Below are positions 36,665-45,510 of a stretch of 64,000 nucleotides of DNA, one piece after another (positions within the stretch are counted from its first letter, which is position 1; each line of letters starts with the position of its first letter). A model generated the notes under the pieces. That model made no database searches, was not told where the DNA came from, and was given only the letters and a program-made list of their open reading frames with translations. This DNA comes from Neolewinella maritima (lineage in GTDB: Bacteria; Bacteroidota; Bacteroidia; Chitinophagales; Saprospiraceae): the NCBI RefSeq assembly GCF_923081025.1, contig NZ_CAKLPZ010000004.1, forward strand, positions 186,001 to 250,000. Reading direction: 5' to 3'. The position numbers and the translations under genes were made by a program.

Positions 36665-38539
36665 ATGCGTACATGCTACACGCTCTTCTGTCTGTGCCTG
36701 TTTATTTCCTATTCCACCCTACCGGGGCAAACACTAGTGGAGGATGACGACACCCCCGGGGTGCTCATTCCGGAGGGCTTCGACCTGAAGCTAGCCGTAA
36801 GTGGTCTGGACTACCCCAGCAACATCGCTACCGGCGACGGGCGGTACTGGATCAGCGAAGCGGGTATCGACCCGCAGATCGCCCCCACCGTCAAAGAGAT
36901 CAGCCTGCCGGCCAGCGGACCGGGGGTGGCTAATGTCATCCTCACACCGGCCCTTCTCCCCGTGGGTACCCTCGCCCCACCCTTCACGGATGTCTCGTAC
37001 CACGACGGCCTGCTGTACCTGGCCCACCGGCAGGTAGGAACGAACGGCGAGCTGGTTGGTGCCTATAGCCGGTTCGCACCGGACGATCCCGTCAATACCT
37101 TCGAAACCGTCATCACGAACCTGCCCTCCACCGGCGATCACAGCAACAATGTACTGGTCTTCGGGGCGGACGGACGGGCCTACTTCGGGCAGGGTTCCGC
37201 CACCAACTCCGGGGTCGTAGGTGCGGACAATGCCGACTGGGTTGCAGTAGCCCCCGATTTTCGGGAAATCCCCCCGGTCGATGTGATCCTGAACGGCACG
37301 GAATACACCGCGCGCGTGGGTACCCCCGTTGATCCGGACAGCAATGCCGTGACGGCCCCCTACCGCATTTTCAATTCCGGTCCGATCGACTCCGGGCTCC
37401 TCATACGCGGAGCCTCCCCCCTGTCGCCGGTGGATGGCTACATCATCGGTACGGGTACGGTGTACTCCTTCGATCCGGCGGCTACCAACGTGAGCCAGAC
37501 CCTCCGGCTGGAAGCCTGGGGCCTACGCAATCCCTTCGGCCTGACCTTCGACGCACTGGACGGTACCCGCCTATTCGTGACCAATAACGGCACGGATATC
37601 CGGGGCCGGGCGGGCAACCCGGACGCTCCCTTCGATACAAGCAGCTACGTGCTGGTGGGAAATCGGCCCATTGCCAATGACCATGACGACCTGTTCGAGC
37701 TCACCGTGGGCGGGGAGGCAGAGTATTTCGGCTGGCCGGAGTTTATCCACGACAGTATGACGCTACAGGCACGGGGAGTGACCAGCACGGTATTCTGCCG
37801 TTCACCAGTCATGATGCAGGAGGATTGTCCGGGCTTCATCTTTACCCCCGACTTCAGACTGTCGCTAAGCATCGAGCCCGCCTTCGCCCAACTGGGTCCG
37901 AATGTATCCGCGACGGGACTGACGGCCATACAGAGCGATACCTTCGGCTACCGCAACGATCTGCTGGTGACCGAGTCGGGCTCCTTCGGTCCGCAGACGG
38001 GCATCTTTCGCTTCACGGGCTACCGCATCACGCGCGTGGAGACGTCCTCCGGACAGCGCTTCCCCTTCGTAGTCAATCAGGGAAGTACAGCCGCGGAGCT
38101 ACTGGCTCCCGGGGGGTTCAATAAGCCAGTGGAGAACGTATTCATCGGCGATACGCTAGCTATAGTAGACCTAGGGGTATTGGAGCCAGGCATCAACCTG
38201 TTCCAGTCCGGCACGGGTAAGGTTTGGCTACTGCGTCCATCGGTCACTAACCCGACATCGGTAGACCTTGAGCGAGACTTCGGTGCGAGCTTCTCCGCCG
38301 TAGCGCCTAACCCTACTTCCGGTCCCGCACGGTTCAGCGTACGGCTTACGCGGGCGATGGACGGAGCAATCACGGTATTGGATATGAATGGTCGGCTGGT
38401 ACAGACGGTCTATACCGGCGTCCTGAGTGCGGGAACCAGGCAGTTTCAGTTCGAGGCCGCCGACCTACCCTCCGGCACCTACCTCGTACGCCTGACCGCG
38501 CGGGGCGGGGTGCTTTCGCAGCGGTTCGTGGTGTGGTAG
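36665..38539 (+). CDS. Secreted PQQ-type sugar dehydrogenase-like beta-propeller with type-A T9SS domain
   Basis: 624 residues. Signal peptide 1-21 (FISYSTLPGQ). The body matches the glucose/sorbosone dehydrogenase (GSDH) beta-propeller: SGLDYPSNIATGDGRYWISEAG, TGDHSNNVLVFGADGRAYFGQGS and AWGLRNPFGLTFDALDGTRLFVTNNG. The last 80 residues are a type-A T9SS sorting domain (VAPNPTSGPARFSVRLTRA...GTYLVRLTARGG...SQRFVVW), so it is exported to the surface. It may oxidise sugars or other alcohols, if it binds PQQ. It stands alone, 42 bp before the convergent symporter gene's stop. Confidence 0.85.
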   Translation: MRTCYTLFCLCLFISYSTLPGQTLVEDDDTPGVLIPEGFDLKLAVSGLDYPSNIATGDGRYWISEAGIDPQIAPTVKEISLPASGPGVANVILTPALLPVGTLAPPFTDVSYHDGLLYLAHRQVGTNGELVGAYSRFAPDDPVNTFETVITNLPSTGDHSNNVLVFGADGRAYFGQGSATNSGVVGADNADWVAVAPDFREIPPVDVILNGTEYTARVGTPVDPDSNAVTAPYRIFNSGPIDSGLLIRGASPLSPVDGYIIGTGTVYSFDPAATNVSQTLRLEAWGLRNPFGLTFDALDGTRLFVTNNGTDIRGRAGNPDAPFDTSSYVLVGNRPIANDHDDLFELTVGGEAEYFGWPEFIHDSMTLQARGVTSTVFCRSPVMMQEDCPGFIFTPDFRLSLSIEPAFAQLGPNVSATGLTAIQSDTFGYRNDLLVTESGSFGPQTGIFRFTGYRITRVETSSGQRFPFVVNQGSTAAELLAPGGFNKPVENVFIGDTLAIVDLGVLEPGINLFQSGTGKVWLLRPSVTNPTSVDLERDFGASFSAVAPNPTSGPARFSVRLTRAMDGAITVLDMNGRLVQTVYTGVLSAGTRQFQFEAADLPSGTYLVRLTARGGVLSQRFVVW

Positions 38540-38581
38540 ACAGGCCGCAGGTATTGTGCTGATACTGTCTGCTTACGGTGG

Positions 38582-40381
38582 TTAGCCGTGGGTAGCTCCG
38601 CCAGCCCCGCTGGGTATTCGGATCGTCTCTACCATCTCCTGTACCTCTACAGGTGGTGGTGGAGTCATCCGGCTTACGAGCAGTGCCACGACCAAGTTCA
38701 CCACCATTGCCACGCTACCGAAACCCTCCGGGCTGATGCCGAACCACCATTCGCTTTCGGGCGGTACGGCGTCGACGAACCAGCCCAGTCGGTACACGGC
38801 CATGTAGCCGAACATGAGTACTATACCCACGACCATACCGGCCACGGCGCCCTCGCGGTTCATCCGCTTATCGAACACCCCGAGTACGATGGCGGGGAAG
38901 AAACTGGCCGCCGCTAGTCCGAAGGCCAGGGCCACGGTCGCCGCTACGAAGCCGGGCGGATTGACGCCGAAGTAAGCCGCCACCACTACGGCCGCCGCCG
39001 CCCCACCCCGGGCCCACCAGAGTTCTTCGGCCTCGCTCATATCGGGTTTGATCTGCTTGCGCATGAGGTCGCGACTGACGGCCGTGGAGATGACCAGTAG
39101 CAAACCGGCAGCGGTAGACAGCGCGGCGGCCAGTCCGCCGGCAGCCACCAGGGCAATGATCCAGGCGGGCAGGCCGGCGATCTCGGGGTTAGCCAGTACC
39201 ATGATGTCGCGGTCGATGTACACCTCATTGGGGTTATCGGTGGCTACATTGGTGAGTAGCGCTTCCCCGTAAGTGCCCTGCACCCGCGCGCCGCCGCCCG
39301 CTGCCGTCTGCTGTATCGGACTACCCACGAAGGGTGGACCGGGGTGGTACTGCAACTTCCCGTCCTCATTCTTATCCACCCAGGCCACCAGCGCCGTTTC
39401 TTCCCACTTGCTGAACCAGGGGGGTAGCTCCGTGTATGGCCGCTCGCTGATGGTCGTGATGAGGTTCGTACGCGCAAAGGCCGCGATCGCAGGTGCGGTG
39501 GTGTAGAGAACGGCGATGAACAGCAAGGCCCAGCCGGCACTGATGCGCGCGTCCTTCACGCGGGGCACGGTGAAGAAACGTACGATCACGTGGGGCAGTC
39601 CTGCCGTACCGGCCATGAGCGCCAGCGTGATGGCGAAGACGTCTACAGTAGACTTGCTGCCGTCGGTATAGGCCGCAAAGCCGAGGTCGCGGTGCAGGGT
39701 GTCGAGCTTATCGAGCAGGGCTACGCCGGAGCCGTCGCTTACTTCGGACAGGAAGCCAAGCTGGGGGATGATGTGGTCCGTCATCTGCAGCGAGATGAAG
39801 ATAGCCGGCACCATGTAGGCGAAAATGAGCACGCAGTACTGGGCTACCTGGGTGTAGGTGATGCCCTTCATGCCCCCCATAATGGCGTAGAAGAAGACGA
39901 CCACCGTGCCGATGTACACGCCGGTATTGATCTCTACTTCGAGGAAGCGGCTGAATACGAGTCCTACGCCGCGCATTTGTCCGGCTACGTAGGTGAAGCT
40001 CACTACGATCGCGCAGACGACGGCCACTGTGCGGGCCACATTGGAGTAGTAGCGGTCGCCGATGAAGTCCGGTACGGTGAACTTGCCAAATTTACGCAAG
40101 TATGGAGCTAGCAGTAAGGCTAAGAGCACGTAGCCGCCCGTCCAACCCATCAGGTACACCGCCCCATCGTAGCCCGCAAAGCTGATGATGCCAGCCATGG
40201 AGATGAAGCTGGCCGCGCTCATCCAGTCGGCCGCCGTAGCCATGCCGTTGGCGATGGGGTGCACGCCGCCGCCGGCTACGTAGAATTCCTGGGTAGAGCC
40301 CGCACGTGCCCATACGGCGATGGCGATGTAGAGGAGGAAGGTTGCGCCTACGATTAGGTAGGTCCAGGTTTTTACGTCCAT
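38582..40381 (-). CDS. Sodium:solute symporter, acetate permease-like (large subunit)
   Basis: 599-residue inner-membrane protein of the SSS family with about 13 TM helices: start AVWARAGSTQEFYVAGGGVHPIANGMATAADWMSAASF, TYVAGQMRGVGLVFSRFLEV and GLPHVIVRFF. Similar to ActP-type acetate/short carboxylate symporters. An extra hydrophilic loop at about 320-390 contains DKNEDGKLQY, which looks like an EF-hand calcium loop. It is paired with a DUF4212 small subunit 125 bp upstream on the same strand, the usual arrangement. The space between them is filled by a tandem mini-hairpin array. Confidence 0.92.
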   Translation of the reverse strand: MDVKTWTYLIVGATFLLYIAIAVWARAGSTQEFYVAGGGVHPIANGMATAADWMSAASFISMAGIISFAGYDGAVYLMGWTGGYVLLALLLAPYLRKFGKFTVPDFIGDRYYSNVARTVAVVCAIVVSFTYVAGQMRGVGLVFSRFLEVEINTGVYIGTVVVFFYAIMGGMKGITYTQVAQYCVLIFAYMVPAIFISLQMTDHIIPQLGFLSEVSDGSGVALLDKLDTLHRDLGFAAYTDGSKSTVDVFAITLALMAGTAGLPHVIVRFFTVPRVKDARISAGWALLFIAVLYTTAPAIAAFARTNLITTISERPYTELPPWFSKWEETALVAWVDKNEDGKLQYHPGPPFVGSPIQQTAAGGGARVQGTYGEALLTNVATDNPNEVYIDRDIMVLANPEIAGLPAWIIALVAAGGLAAALSTAAGLLLVISTAVSRDLMRKQIKPDMSEAEELWWARGGAAAAVVVAAYFGVNPPGFVAATVALAFGLAAASFFPAIVLGVFDKRMNREGAVAGMVVGIVLMFGYMAVYRLGWFVDAVPPESEWWFGISPEGFGSVAMVVNLVVALLVSRMTPPPPVEVQEMVETIRIPSGAGGATHG

Positions 40382-40500
40382 GGTAGATTGCCTTCGGCTG
40401 GTTAGATCGCCTTCGGCTTGGTAGACGGCCCTCGGCTTGGTTAGACCGCTGACGCGGGTAGACTGCCTGCGGCAGGTAGACTGCCTGCGGCGGGTGGGGT
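40382..40500. repeat. Tandem array of about six GTAGAC mini-hairpin units
   Basis: Imperfect units of 18-20 bp, such as GGTAGACTGCCTGCGGCA, each with a short self-complementary core (GCC-TTC-GGC, TGCC-TGC-GGCA, CCGC-tgac-GCGG) joined by GGTAGA or GGTTAGA. It begins at the base after the symporter start codon region and fills nearly the whole gap to the DUF4212 stop. 40442-40468 matches the minus strand of 4556-4582 with one mismatch in 27. Confidence 0.8.
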
Positions 40501-40506
40501 GAGGGC

Positions 40507-40764
40507 CTATTCGTTGACGCCGTGTTTGGTGTCCAGGCGGTTCATGAGGTAGACGTAGATGAAGATGAGCAAGACGAAGACGTAGATACTACCCTGCTGG
40601 GCGAACCAGAAGCCTAGTTTGGCGCCGCCGATGCGGTAGTGATTGAGGGCGTCGACGAAGAGGATGCCGCAGCCGAAGCTGACTAGGAACCAGACGGTGA
40701 GCAGGATGGCGAGGTAGCGGAGGTTCGTCTGCCAGTACTGGCGGTGATCGGAGGAGATGGGCAT
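40507..40764 (-). CDS. DUF4212 small subunit of a sodium:solute symporter
   Basis: 85 residues with two TM helices (about 15-37 LAILLTVWFLVSFGCGILFV and 52-75 SIYVFVLLIFIYVYL). Starts MPISSDHRQYWQTNLRYL, the typical DUF4212 beginning, with the GAKLGFWFAQQGSIYVFV signature. It is usually encoded just before an SSS large subunit, as here, and assumed to form a complex with it. The ATG at 40764 is chosen; 15 further residues upstream would not fit the family. It is divergent from a cyclase gene. Confidence 0.92.
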   Translation of the reverse strand: MPISSDHRQYWQTNLRYLAILLTVWFLVSFGCGILFVDALNHYRIGGAKLGFWFAQQGSIYVFVLLIFIYVYLMNRLDTKHGVNE

Positions 40765-40824
40765 GGGGCGGCTGTGTAGGCGGTACAATATAGGTGTACG
40801 GCGGGCCACAACAATTGGCGGGGA

Positions 40825-41535
40825 ATGACCTTAGATCAGTTCACCCCGACAAACTACCCCCGTATGAGCGCCTGGCACGAAGGATGGACCGACGTTACCT
40901 ACCCCATTTTCGAGAACATGACCGGCTGGCCCGGACAGCCGAATACCCATCTGGAAACGCTGAGCTGTATTCACTGCGGAGACACCGCAAAGGTATCGGT
41001 GCTGCACATGAGCGTGCACAGTGGGAGCCACATGGATGCGCCCAACCACTTTATGGCCGAGGGGATCGACATCTCACGATCGCCCTTCGAGGTGGGTTTG
41101 GGTCCGGTGCGCATCGCGCGGATCGACTGCGCGGCGGAGGTCACCCCCCAGGATCTGGAAGACTACGAAGCCCGTACCCGCCCGCTGGAGGCCGGTGAGC
41201 GACTGATCCTGCGCACGCCCAATAGCGATAAGGGACTCTGGCTGCAGCACCCCTTCGACAAGGACTACCACGGGATCGGGCCGGCCGCAGCTGCGGTGAT
41301 CGCCAAGCGCAAGCTGGCGCTGATCGGAGTGGATTACCTATCCGTAGGTCCATTCTACGAGGGCAATCCACAGACGCACCGTACGCTACTGGGCGGTGAT
41401 GTGTGGATCATCGAGGGGGTAGATCTGCGCCGCGTGACGGAGGGCGACTACGAGATGATCTGTCTGCCGCTGAAGATCGTGGGGTCGGACGCTTCTCCTA
41501 TCCGGATTCTAATCCGGCCTGCGGCTGCTCAGTAA
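40825..41535 (+). CDS. Cyclase-family metal hydrolase (kynurenine formamidase-like)
   Basis: 236 residues. The family motif HxGTHxDxPxHF appears as HSGSHMDAPNHF, preceded by DVTYPIFENMTGWPG and followed by IGVDYLSVGPF, as in the cyclase/KynB superfamily (PF04199), which binds zinc or manganese. Members open amide or lactone rings, for example N-formylkynurenine. No kyn gene is near, so the substrate is open. Start at ATG 40825, with ATG 40864 (MSAWHEGWTD) as an alternative. Confidence 0.87.
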   Translation: MTLDQFTPTNYPRMSAWHEGWTDVTYPIFENMTGWPGQPNTHLETLSCIHCGDTAKVSVLHMSVHSGSHMDAPNHFMAEGIDISRSPFEVGLGPVRIARIDCAAEVTPQDLEDYEARTRPLEAGERLILRTPNSDKGLWLQHPFDKDYHGIGPAAAAVIAKRKLALIGVDYLSVGPFYEGNPQTHRTLLGGDVWIIEGVDLRRVTEGDYEMICLPLKIVGSDASPIRILIRPAAAQ

Positions 41536-41559
41536 AACAACATTATTTGTTTTAAATAA

Positions 41560-41591
41560 TTTGCTAGTTCCAACAAACCGTACTAACTTTG
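41560..41591 (+). promoter_or_regulatory. Full Bacteroidota promoter of the glucosaminidase gene
   Basis: TTTG (41560-41563), 20-nt spacer, TAACTTTG (41584-41591): the best complete -33/-7 match in the window. The TTTG box is abutted by an AT inverted repeat, ATTATTT-gtttt-AAATAAT (41542-41560), that could be an operator. Leader about 40 nt. Confidence 0.75.
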
Positions 41592-41634
41592 TCAGGCGTC
41601 GCAATTACTGGGCGCGGTTGCAAAAAATACGTTT

Positions 41635-42399
41635 ATGTCTCGCTCTACTACCCCCACCCATACGGCTGGTCAACAAATCTTCACCATCAATTGGTCGCTG
41701 CTCCTGCGGCGACTGCGCCTGCGCGGCGGTCAGGTACTGACCTCCGCCCGCCACCGGGCTAACACCACCGAATACATCCCCCCTGTATGGATGAGTCAGC
41801 TCCGGCTTACCTGGTTTCGCCTGGGACTGATCGTACTCTGCGCGTTTGTCTTTACGCAGAAGCAGATCGACTTCACCTTCACGGTGGGCGCGAACGGTGT
41901 AGGTACGCAGACCTCCGAGCAGCAGTCGACCGCCGCCACGCAGATATCCGCTCTGAGTATGTTACCTACGGGTGGAAGTAGTGCGGTCGTTGCGGCCACC
42001 CCGGCCTGGACCGTAGCCCAGTTGGATGCCTCGGCGGTGCGCGACTACATCAATCGCTTCGAGCGGGTAGCCCGCACGGAGGAGGAGAAGTACGGCATCC
42101 CCGCCGCGGCTAAACTCGCCATGGCCATTCTGGAAAGTGAGGCCGGTCAGGCTACGGCAGCCATCAAGGACAACAACCACTTCGCCGCTACCATCGCCAC
42201 GGAGTATTACGACAATGCATGGACCAGTTGGCGCGCCCACAGCCAGCTCGTCACCGAACGCTTTCCCGCACTAGCCCATGAGACCGTGAACTACCAGCAG
42301 TGGATCGCTGCCCTGGCTAGGACCTCCTACAGTAGCGACCCGCAGTACAGCCAGAAGTTGCTGGACATCATCGCGGCGTACGACCTGAAGCACCTCTAG
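41635..42399 (+). CDS. Membrane-anchored glucosaminidase-domain protein
   Basis: 254 residues. Basic cytoplasmic N-terminus, then one TM helix (about 60-78, RLGLIVLCAFVFTQ), a linker rich in Ser/Thr/Ala, and a C-terminal lysozyme-like glucosaminidase (PF01832) domain. In that domain, YINRFERVARTEEEKYGIPAAAKLAMAILES carries the catalytic Glu in LES and NNHFAA replaces the usual N-x-FG. It cuts glycan strands of peptidoglycan, probably in growth or division, on the periplasmic side. It has a strong own promoter and a strong terminator, so it is a single-gene unit. Confidence 0.85.
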   Translation: MSRSTTPTHTAGQQIFTINWSLLLRRLRLRGGQVLTSARHRANTTEYIPPVWMSQLRLTWFRLGLIVLCAFVFTQKQIDFTFTVGANGVGTQTSEQQSTAATQISALSMLPTGGSSAVVAATPAWTVAQLDASAVRDYINRFERVARTEEEKYGIPAAAKLAMAILESEAGQATAAIKDNNHFAATIATEYYDNAWTSWRAHSQLVTERFPALAHETVNYQQWIAALARTSYSSDPQYSQKLLDIIAAYDLKHL

Positions 42400-42438
42400 G
42401 TTCCCCAAGACCTTTTTTTCTCTAAGTGGTTTTCTCGG

Positions 42439-42472
42439 CCGCCTTCCGTCTACGGAAGGCGGTCCTTTATTG
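42439..42472 (+). terminator. Rho-independent terminator of the glucosaminidase gene
   Basis: Perfect 10-bp stem CCGCCTTCCG (42439-42448), loop TCTA, CGGAAGGCGG (42453-42462), then TCCTTTATT. It lies 40 nt after the stop and before the ViaA-like start; it also rules out starts of the next gene upstream of it. Confidence 0.88.
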
Positions 42473-42506
42473 TCAACTGCCTACCCGCTTTCACCGTTCG
42501 CCTAGC

Positions 42507-44129
42507 GTGCTACCTACTGACGACGTCCTCGAACAGGAATACCATCGCTTTGTCGAATTCGGCCCCCTGCTGGACCGGAGGACCCGCCGCTACCTGGTCG
42601 AGTACCTCAAGGCCAAGGTTACCGGGCACCCCTACCAGGGCGAAGGGCTCAGCGATCGCTACGCGGAGTACTTCCAGCGGGCGCTCGACGAAGTATTTCA
42701 GATCGATCACCTGCTCTTCGTCTGCGAGAACAACGAGAGCATCACCCGGCAGATCGTACTAGACACCCTGTACTGGATCAAGAAGACCTTCGCCAAGGTA
42801 GCCGCCAAGCATCCCTTCGATAAGGAAGCGGATATGCTGCAGAGCTGGAGCGTGACACCGGCCAAGGCCTTTCAGACCCGCTATAGCTACCTTCTGCAAT
42901 TCCTCGGTACCACCTACACCCGCGAAGAGCTTGACACCGCCTTCTACCAGGATCGGCTAGGGACCTACTTCGCTAAAGACTTTCAGGAGTGGACGGACGA
43001 GGACCGCCGCAACTTCGAGCGCGTACTCACCGATCTGCTCAGTCAGTGGGATGCCCTACTGCAGGCTAAGATCCTGGAATACCAACTCCGCAAGTTCAAT
43101 GAGTCGAAGGAAGACTATGTAGATCTTCTGGGCCAAAAGGTCGAAGAGTACCGCCGCCTTAAGTCAATCCTCAATCCCTTTACCGATTACCTGGGTTGGG
43201 ACATGAGCCGCGATCTCTGGCAGTCTACCAGTTTCGATACGCTGAAGGCATACGACGAGCTGCTCACCGATGAAGACAGTCTGCGCCGCCTGGCCGATCT
43301 GCTCGGCAAGCTGCGCGAGGCCGAAATAGAGATTGAGGAGGAAACCTTCGAGAAGACCATCGTCCGTCAGGAATGGCGAGTAGACCCACTGGCACGCTCC
43401 GAGATCGTGGGGATTCATGAAAGTCAGGACCTTAATCACCTGCTCAGCTCGGAGGCTGCGCTGCTCAGTCACGACGTCACGGAGACCGTCTTCCTTAAGA
43501 AGTATGCTGACAGTAGTCTGCTGACCCTGCGCTACGAGGATCGCCGCTTAGTGCGCAGTGAAGATCAGGTCATGGAGGTCAACCAGCGCATCAAGCAGCG
43601 GGAGCGCGGCCCGTTTATCGTGTGTGTGGATACCAGCCAGTCTATGATGGGCCGTGCGGAAGAGATCGCCAAAGTCCTCACCTTGGGTATTCTCAAGATG
43701 GCCATCAACAGCAACCGGCGCGCCTACCTGATCAGCTTCAGCACTGGCATCAAGACGATCGACCTGCACGATATCGCCAACTCGATCGACGAGCTAGCCA
43801 GCTTTCTCAATATGTCGTTCTACGGCGGCACGGACGCTACCCTGGCGCTGTACGAGGCCCTGCGGCAACTCAAGTCGCACGACTATCAGGACGCCGACGT
43901 GCTAATGATCTCTGACTTCGTGATGTACAAGATCGATCAGGACATCCTCAACGAAGTGTCCTTCTACCAGCACAACAAGAGCACGGAGTTTCACAGCCTG
44001 GCGTTGGCCCGGGAGGCCAACGCCGAACTGCTCAGTCGCTTTGATACCAACTGGATCTACGACCCTGAACGCAAGGGGATCATCCGCGAACTGAGTCGCG
44101 GACTGGCCACCATTCAGGGCAGACCCTAG
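42507..44129 (+). CDS. VWA-domain protein of the ViaA (YieM) type
   Basis: About 540 residues. A long helical N-terminal half (rich in charged residues) is followed by a C-terminal von Willebrand A domain: FIVCVDTSQSMMGRAEEI with the MIDAS DxSxS, SFYGGTDATLALYEAL with the MIDAS Thr, and DVLMISDF. In the ViaA family this domain works with the MoxR-type AAA ATPase RavA, acting on lipids or respiratory enzymes. No AAA gene lies beside it. GTG 42507 is chosen, since the longer frame would include the upstream terminator hairpin. Role in this organism uncertain. Confidence 0.85.
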   Translation: MLPTDDVLEQEYHRFVEFGPLLDRRTRRYLVEYLKAKVTGHPYQGEGLSDRYAEYFQRALDEVFQIDHLLFVCENNESITRQIVLDTLYWIKKTFAKVAAKHPFDKEADMLQSWSVTPAKAFQTRYSYLLQFLGTTYTREELDTAFYQDRLGTYFAKDFQEWTDEDRRNFERVLTDLLSQWDALLQAKILEYQLRKFNESKEDYVDLLGQKVEEYRRLKSILNPFTDYLGWDMSRDLWQSTSFDTLKAYDELLTDEDSLRRLADLLGKLREAEIEIEEETFEKTIVRQEWRVDPLARSEIVGIHESQDLNHLLSSEAALLSHDVTETVFLKKYADSSLLTLRYEDRRLVRSEDQVMEVNQRIKQRERGPFIVCVDTSQSMMGRAEEIAKVLTLGILKMAINSNRRAYLISFSTGIKTIDLHDIANSIDELASFLNMSFYGGTDATLALYEALRQLKSHDYQDADVLMISDFVMYKIDQDILNEVSFYQHNKSTEFHSLALAREANAELLSRFDTNWIYDPERKGIIRELSRGLATIQGRP

Positions 44130-44135
44130 GCCGGC

Positions 44136-44321
44136 TTAGGCAGCCTTACGGCGCGTAAGCACGATCAGCAGAATGAAGAATCCCGCTACGACTACCCATA
44201 GGATGGGATTTTCGTACCACTCGGTCTTATCGATGTCGATGTCGATCAGGGCATCGCCCTGGGCAGCGGCGGCAGTGGTGAAAAGGAGGGCGGCTAGCGC
44301 GGTTAGGAAACGTACTTGCAT
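44136..44321 (-). CDS. Small membrane protein with signal peptide and C-terminal helix
   Basis: 61 residues: signal peptide MQVRFLTALAALLFTTAAAAQ, a short acidic periplasmic part (DALIDIDIDKTEWYEN), then a TM helix (PILWVVVAGFFILLIVLT) and a basic end RRKAA. Similar tiny proteins occur in Bacteroidota without known function. Its stop is 6 bp from that of the convergent ViaA-like gene. No clear -7 box recognised. Confidence 0.65.
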   Translation of the reverse strand: MQVRFLTALAALLFTTAAAAQGDALIDIDIDKTEWYENPILWVVVAGFFILLIVLTRRKAA

Positions 44322-44385
44322 GAATGGTGAGTAATCTTGCTCAGTGAGCGGGGGTGAATGATGCGGCGACCCGTCACATACGGAA

Positions 44386-45510
44386 TCACACTTTCACGAA
44401 AACGCGTTTGCGGTACAGGTAAGTACCCAGCAGCAGATAGATAACGACCAACGTAAGTGCATACAGCAGGCTAGACAGCTTATCCGGCAGTACGTCATGC
44501 ACGTAAACGGTTTCGTAGATCCACCCGTGCAGGGAAGTATCCCCCACCCGGATCAAGCCGAACACCTTCGCAAAGAAGCTGGATAGAAAGTACAGCAGCA
44601 AGGCATTCGCACCAGCACGAATAAACACCCCACCCCAGCGCATACCGCGCACGTCGCTCAGGTAGTAAATGACCGCCAGCATCACCAGTGCCCAGCCCGC
44701 CGTAACCAGTACGAAACTACTGGTCCACAGCGCCTTATTGATTGGGAATACTAATCCCCACGCATGCCCCACTACCAGCAGTGCGCCCCCGGCAATTAGC
44801 AGCCCCCGCGTCTTATTCACCTCCTGGCGCAGCAAGAAGCGCCCGGTCAGCACCCCGATCAGGCAGGTTGCCAGGGAGGGTAGCGTACTCAGTAGCCCCT
44901 CCGGATCGTAATCCTCCTGCCAGGTGTGGGTACCCAGCAGCAGCTTATCCACGTACATCGCCCAGTTATTCGGCGCGCGGTCGTAGGTCGGCATACTCCC
45001 ATCCGGCAGCGGTACGAAGCCCATCCAAAGCCAGTACCCCACTAGCAGTACGACCGTCACCACGGACAGTGGGCGCGACCGCAGGTGCAAGGAAAGTGGA
45101 GCCGCCAGCAGGAAGACCAGTCCGATGCGCTGCAGCACGCCGGGCAGTCGGATCGCCTCCCAGGCCTTGACGAAGGGTGGGCTGATCAAAAATGCACCGA
45201 GAAATATGCCTAAGCCAATCAGCTTCAGGCTGCGTACGATGACTTTACGGTAGGTATCTCCGCTAGGCGCCTTATGCCGATAGGCGAAGGCGATGCTACA
45301 GCCCACGATGAAGAGAAAAAAGGGAAAGATCAGGTCAGTAGGTGTATAGCCGTGCCAGGGGGCGTGACCCAACGGCGCGTAGATTGCTCCCCAGGTACCG
45401 GGGTTATTGACCATGATCATGGCCGCGATGGTGAGTCCGCGAAGGAGATCTACGGCCTGGATTCGGTCACGGAGTACGGCGGGGACTTCCCCCTGAGCAG
45501 CGCGCAGCAT
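44386..45510 (-). CDS. NagX/HGSNAT-like membrane acyltransferase (DUF5009 type)
   Basis: 374 residues, about 10-11 TM helices. The start RIQAVDLLRGLTIAAMIMVNNPG and the PTDLIFPFFLFIVGCSIAFAYRHK segment are the hallmark of the heparan-alpha-glucosaminide N-acetyltransferase-like family. In bacteria these proteins are linked to amino-sugar uptake or acetylation of sugars at the membrane. The ATG overlaps the fbp stop by one base (TGATG), so the two are translationally coupled. It contains an internal full match to the 18-bp motif. Confidence 0.88.
   Translation of the reverse strand: MLRAAQGEVPAVLRDRIQAVDLLRGLTIAAMIMVNNPGTWGAIYAPLGHAPWHGYTPTDLIFPFFLFIVGCSIAFAYRHKAPSGDTYRKVIVRSLKLIGLGIFLGAFLISPPFVKAWEAIRLPGVLQRIGLVFLLAAPLSLHLRSRPLSVVTVVLLVGYWLWMGFVPLPDGSMPTYDRAPNNWAMYVDKLLLGTHTWQEDYDPEGLLSTLPSLATCLIGVLTGRFLLRQEVNKTRGLLIAGGALLVVGHAWGLVFPINKALWTSSFVLVTAGWALVMLAVIYYLSDVRGMRWGGVFIRAGANALLLYFLSSFFAKVFGLIRVGDTSLHGWIYETVYVHDVLPDKLSSLLYALTLVVIYLLLGTYLYRKRVFVKV
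45071..45088 (-). other. 18-bp motif inside the NagX-like gene, copy 6
   Basis: On the minus strand GCACCTGCGGTCGCGCCC, a full match to GCACCYGCGNNCSCGCCC, within the coding sequence (LHLRSRP) and on the coding strand. The only copy found in the middle of a gene. Confidence 0.4.

Noticed and set aside
40382-40500. CRISPR array
   Set aside because: Units are about 18-20 bp with no unique spacers of constant length and no cas genes; it is a mini-hairpin tandem repeat.
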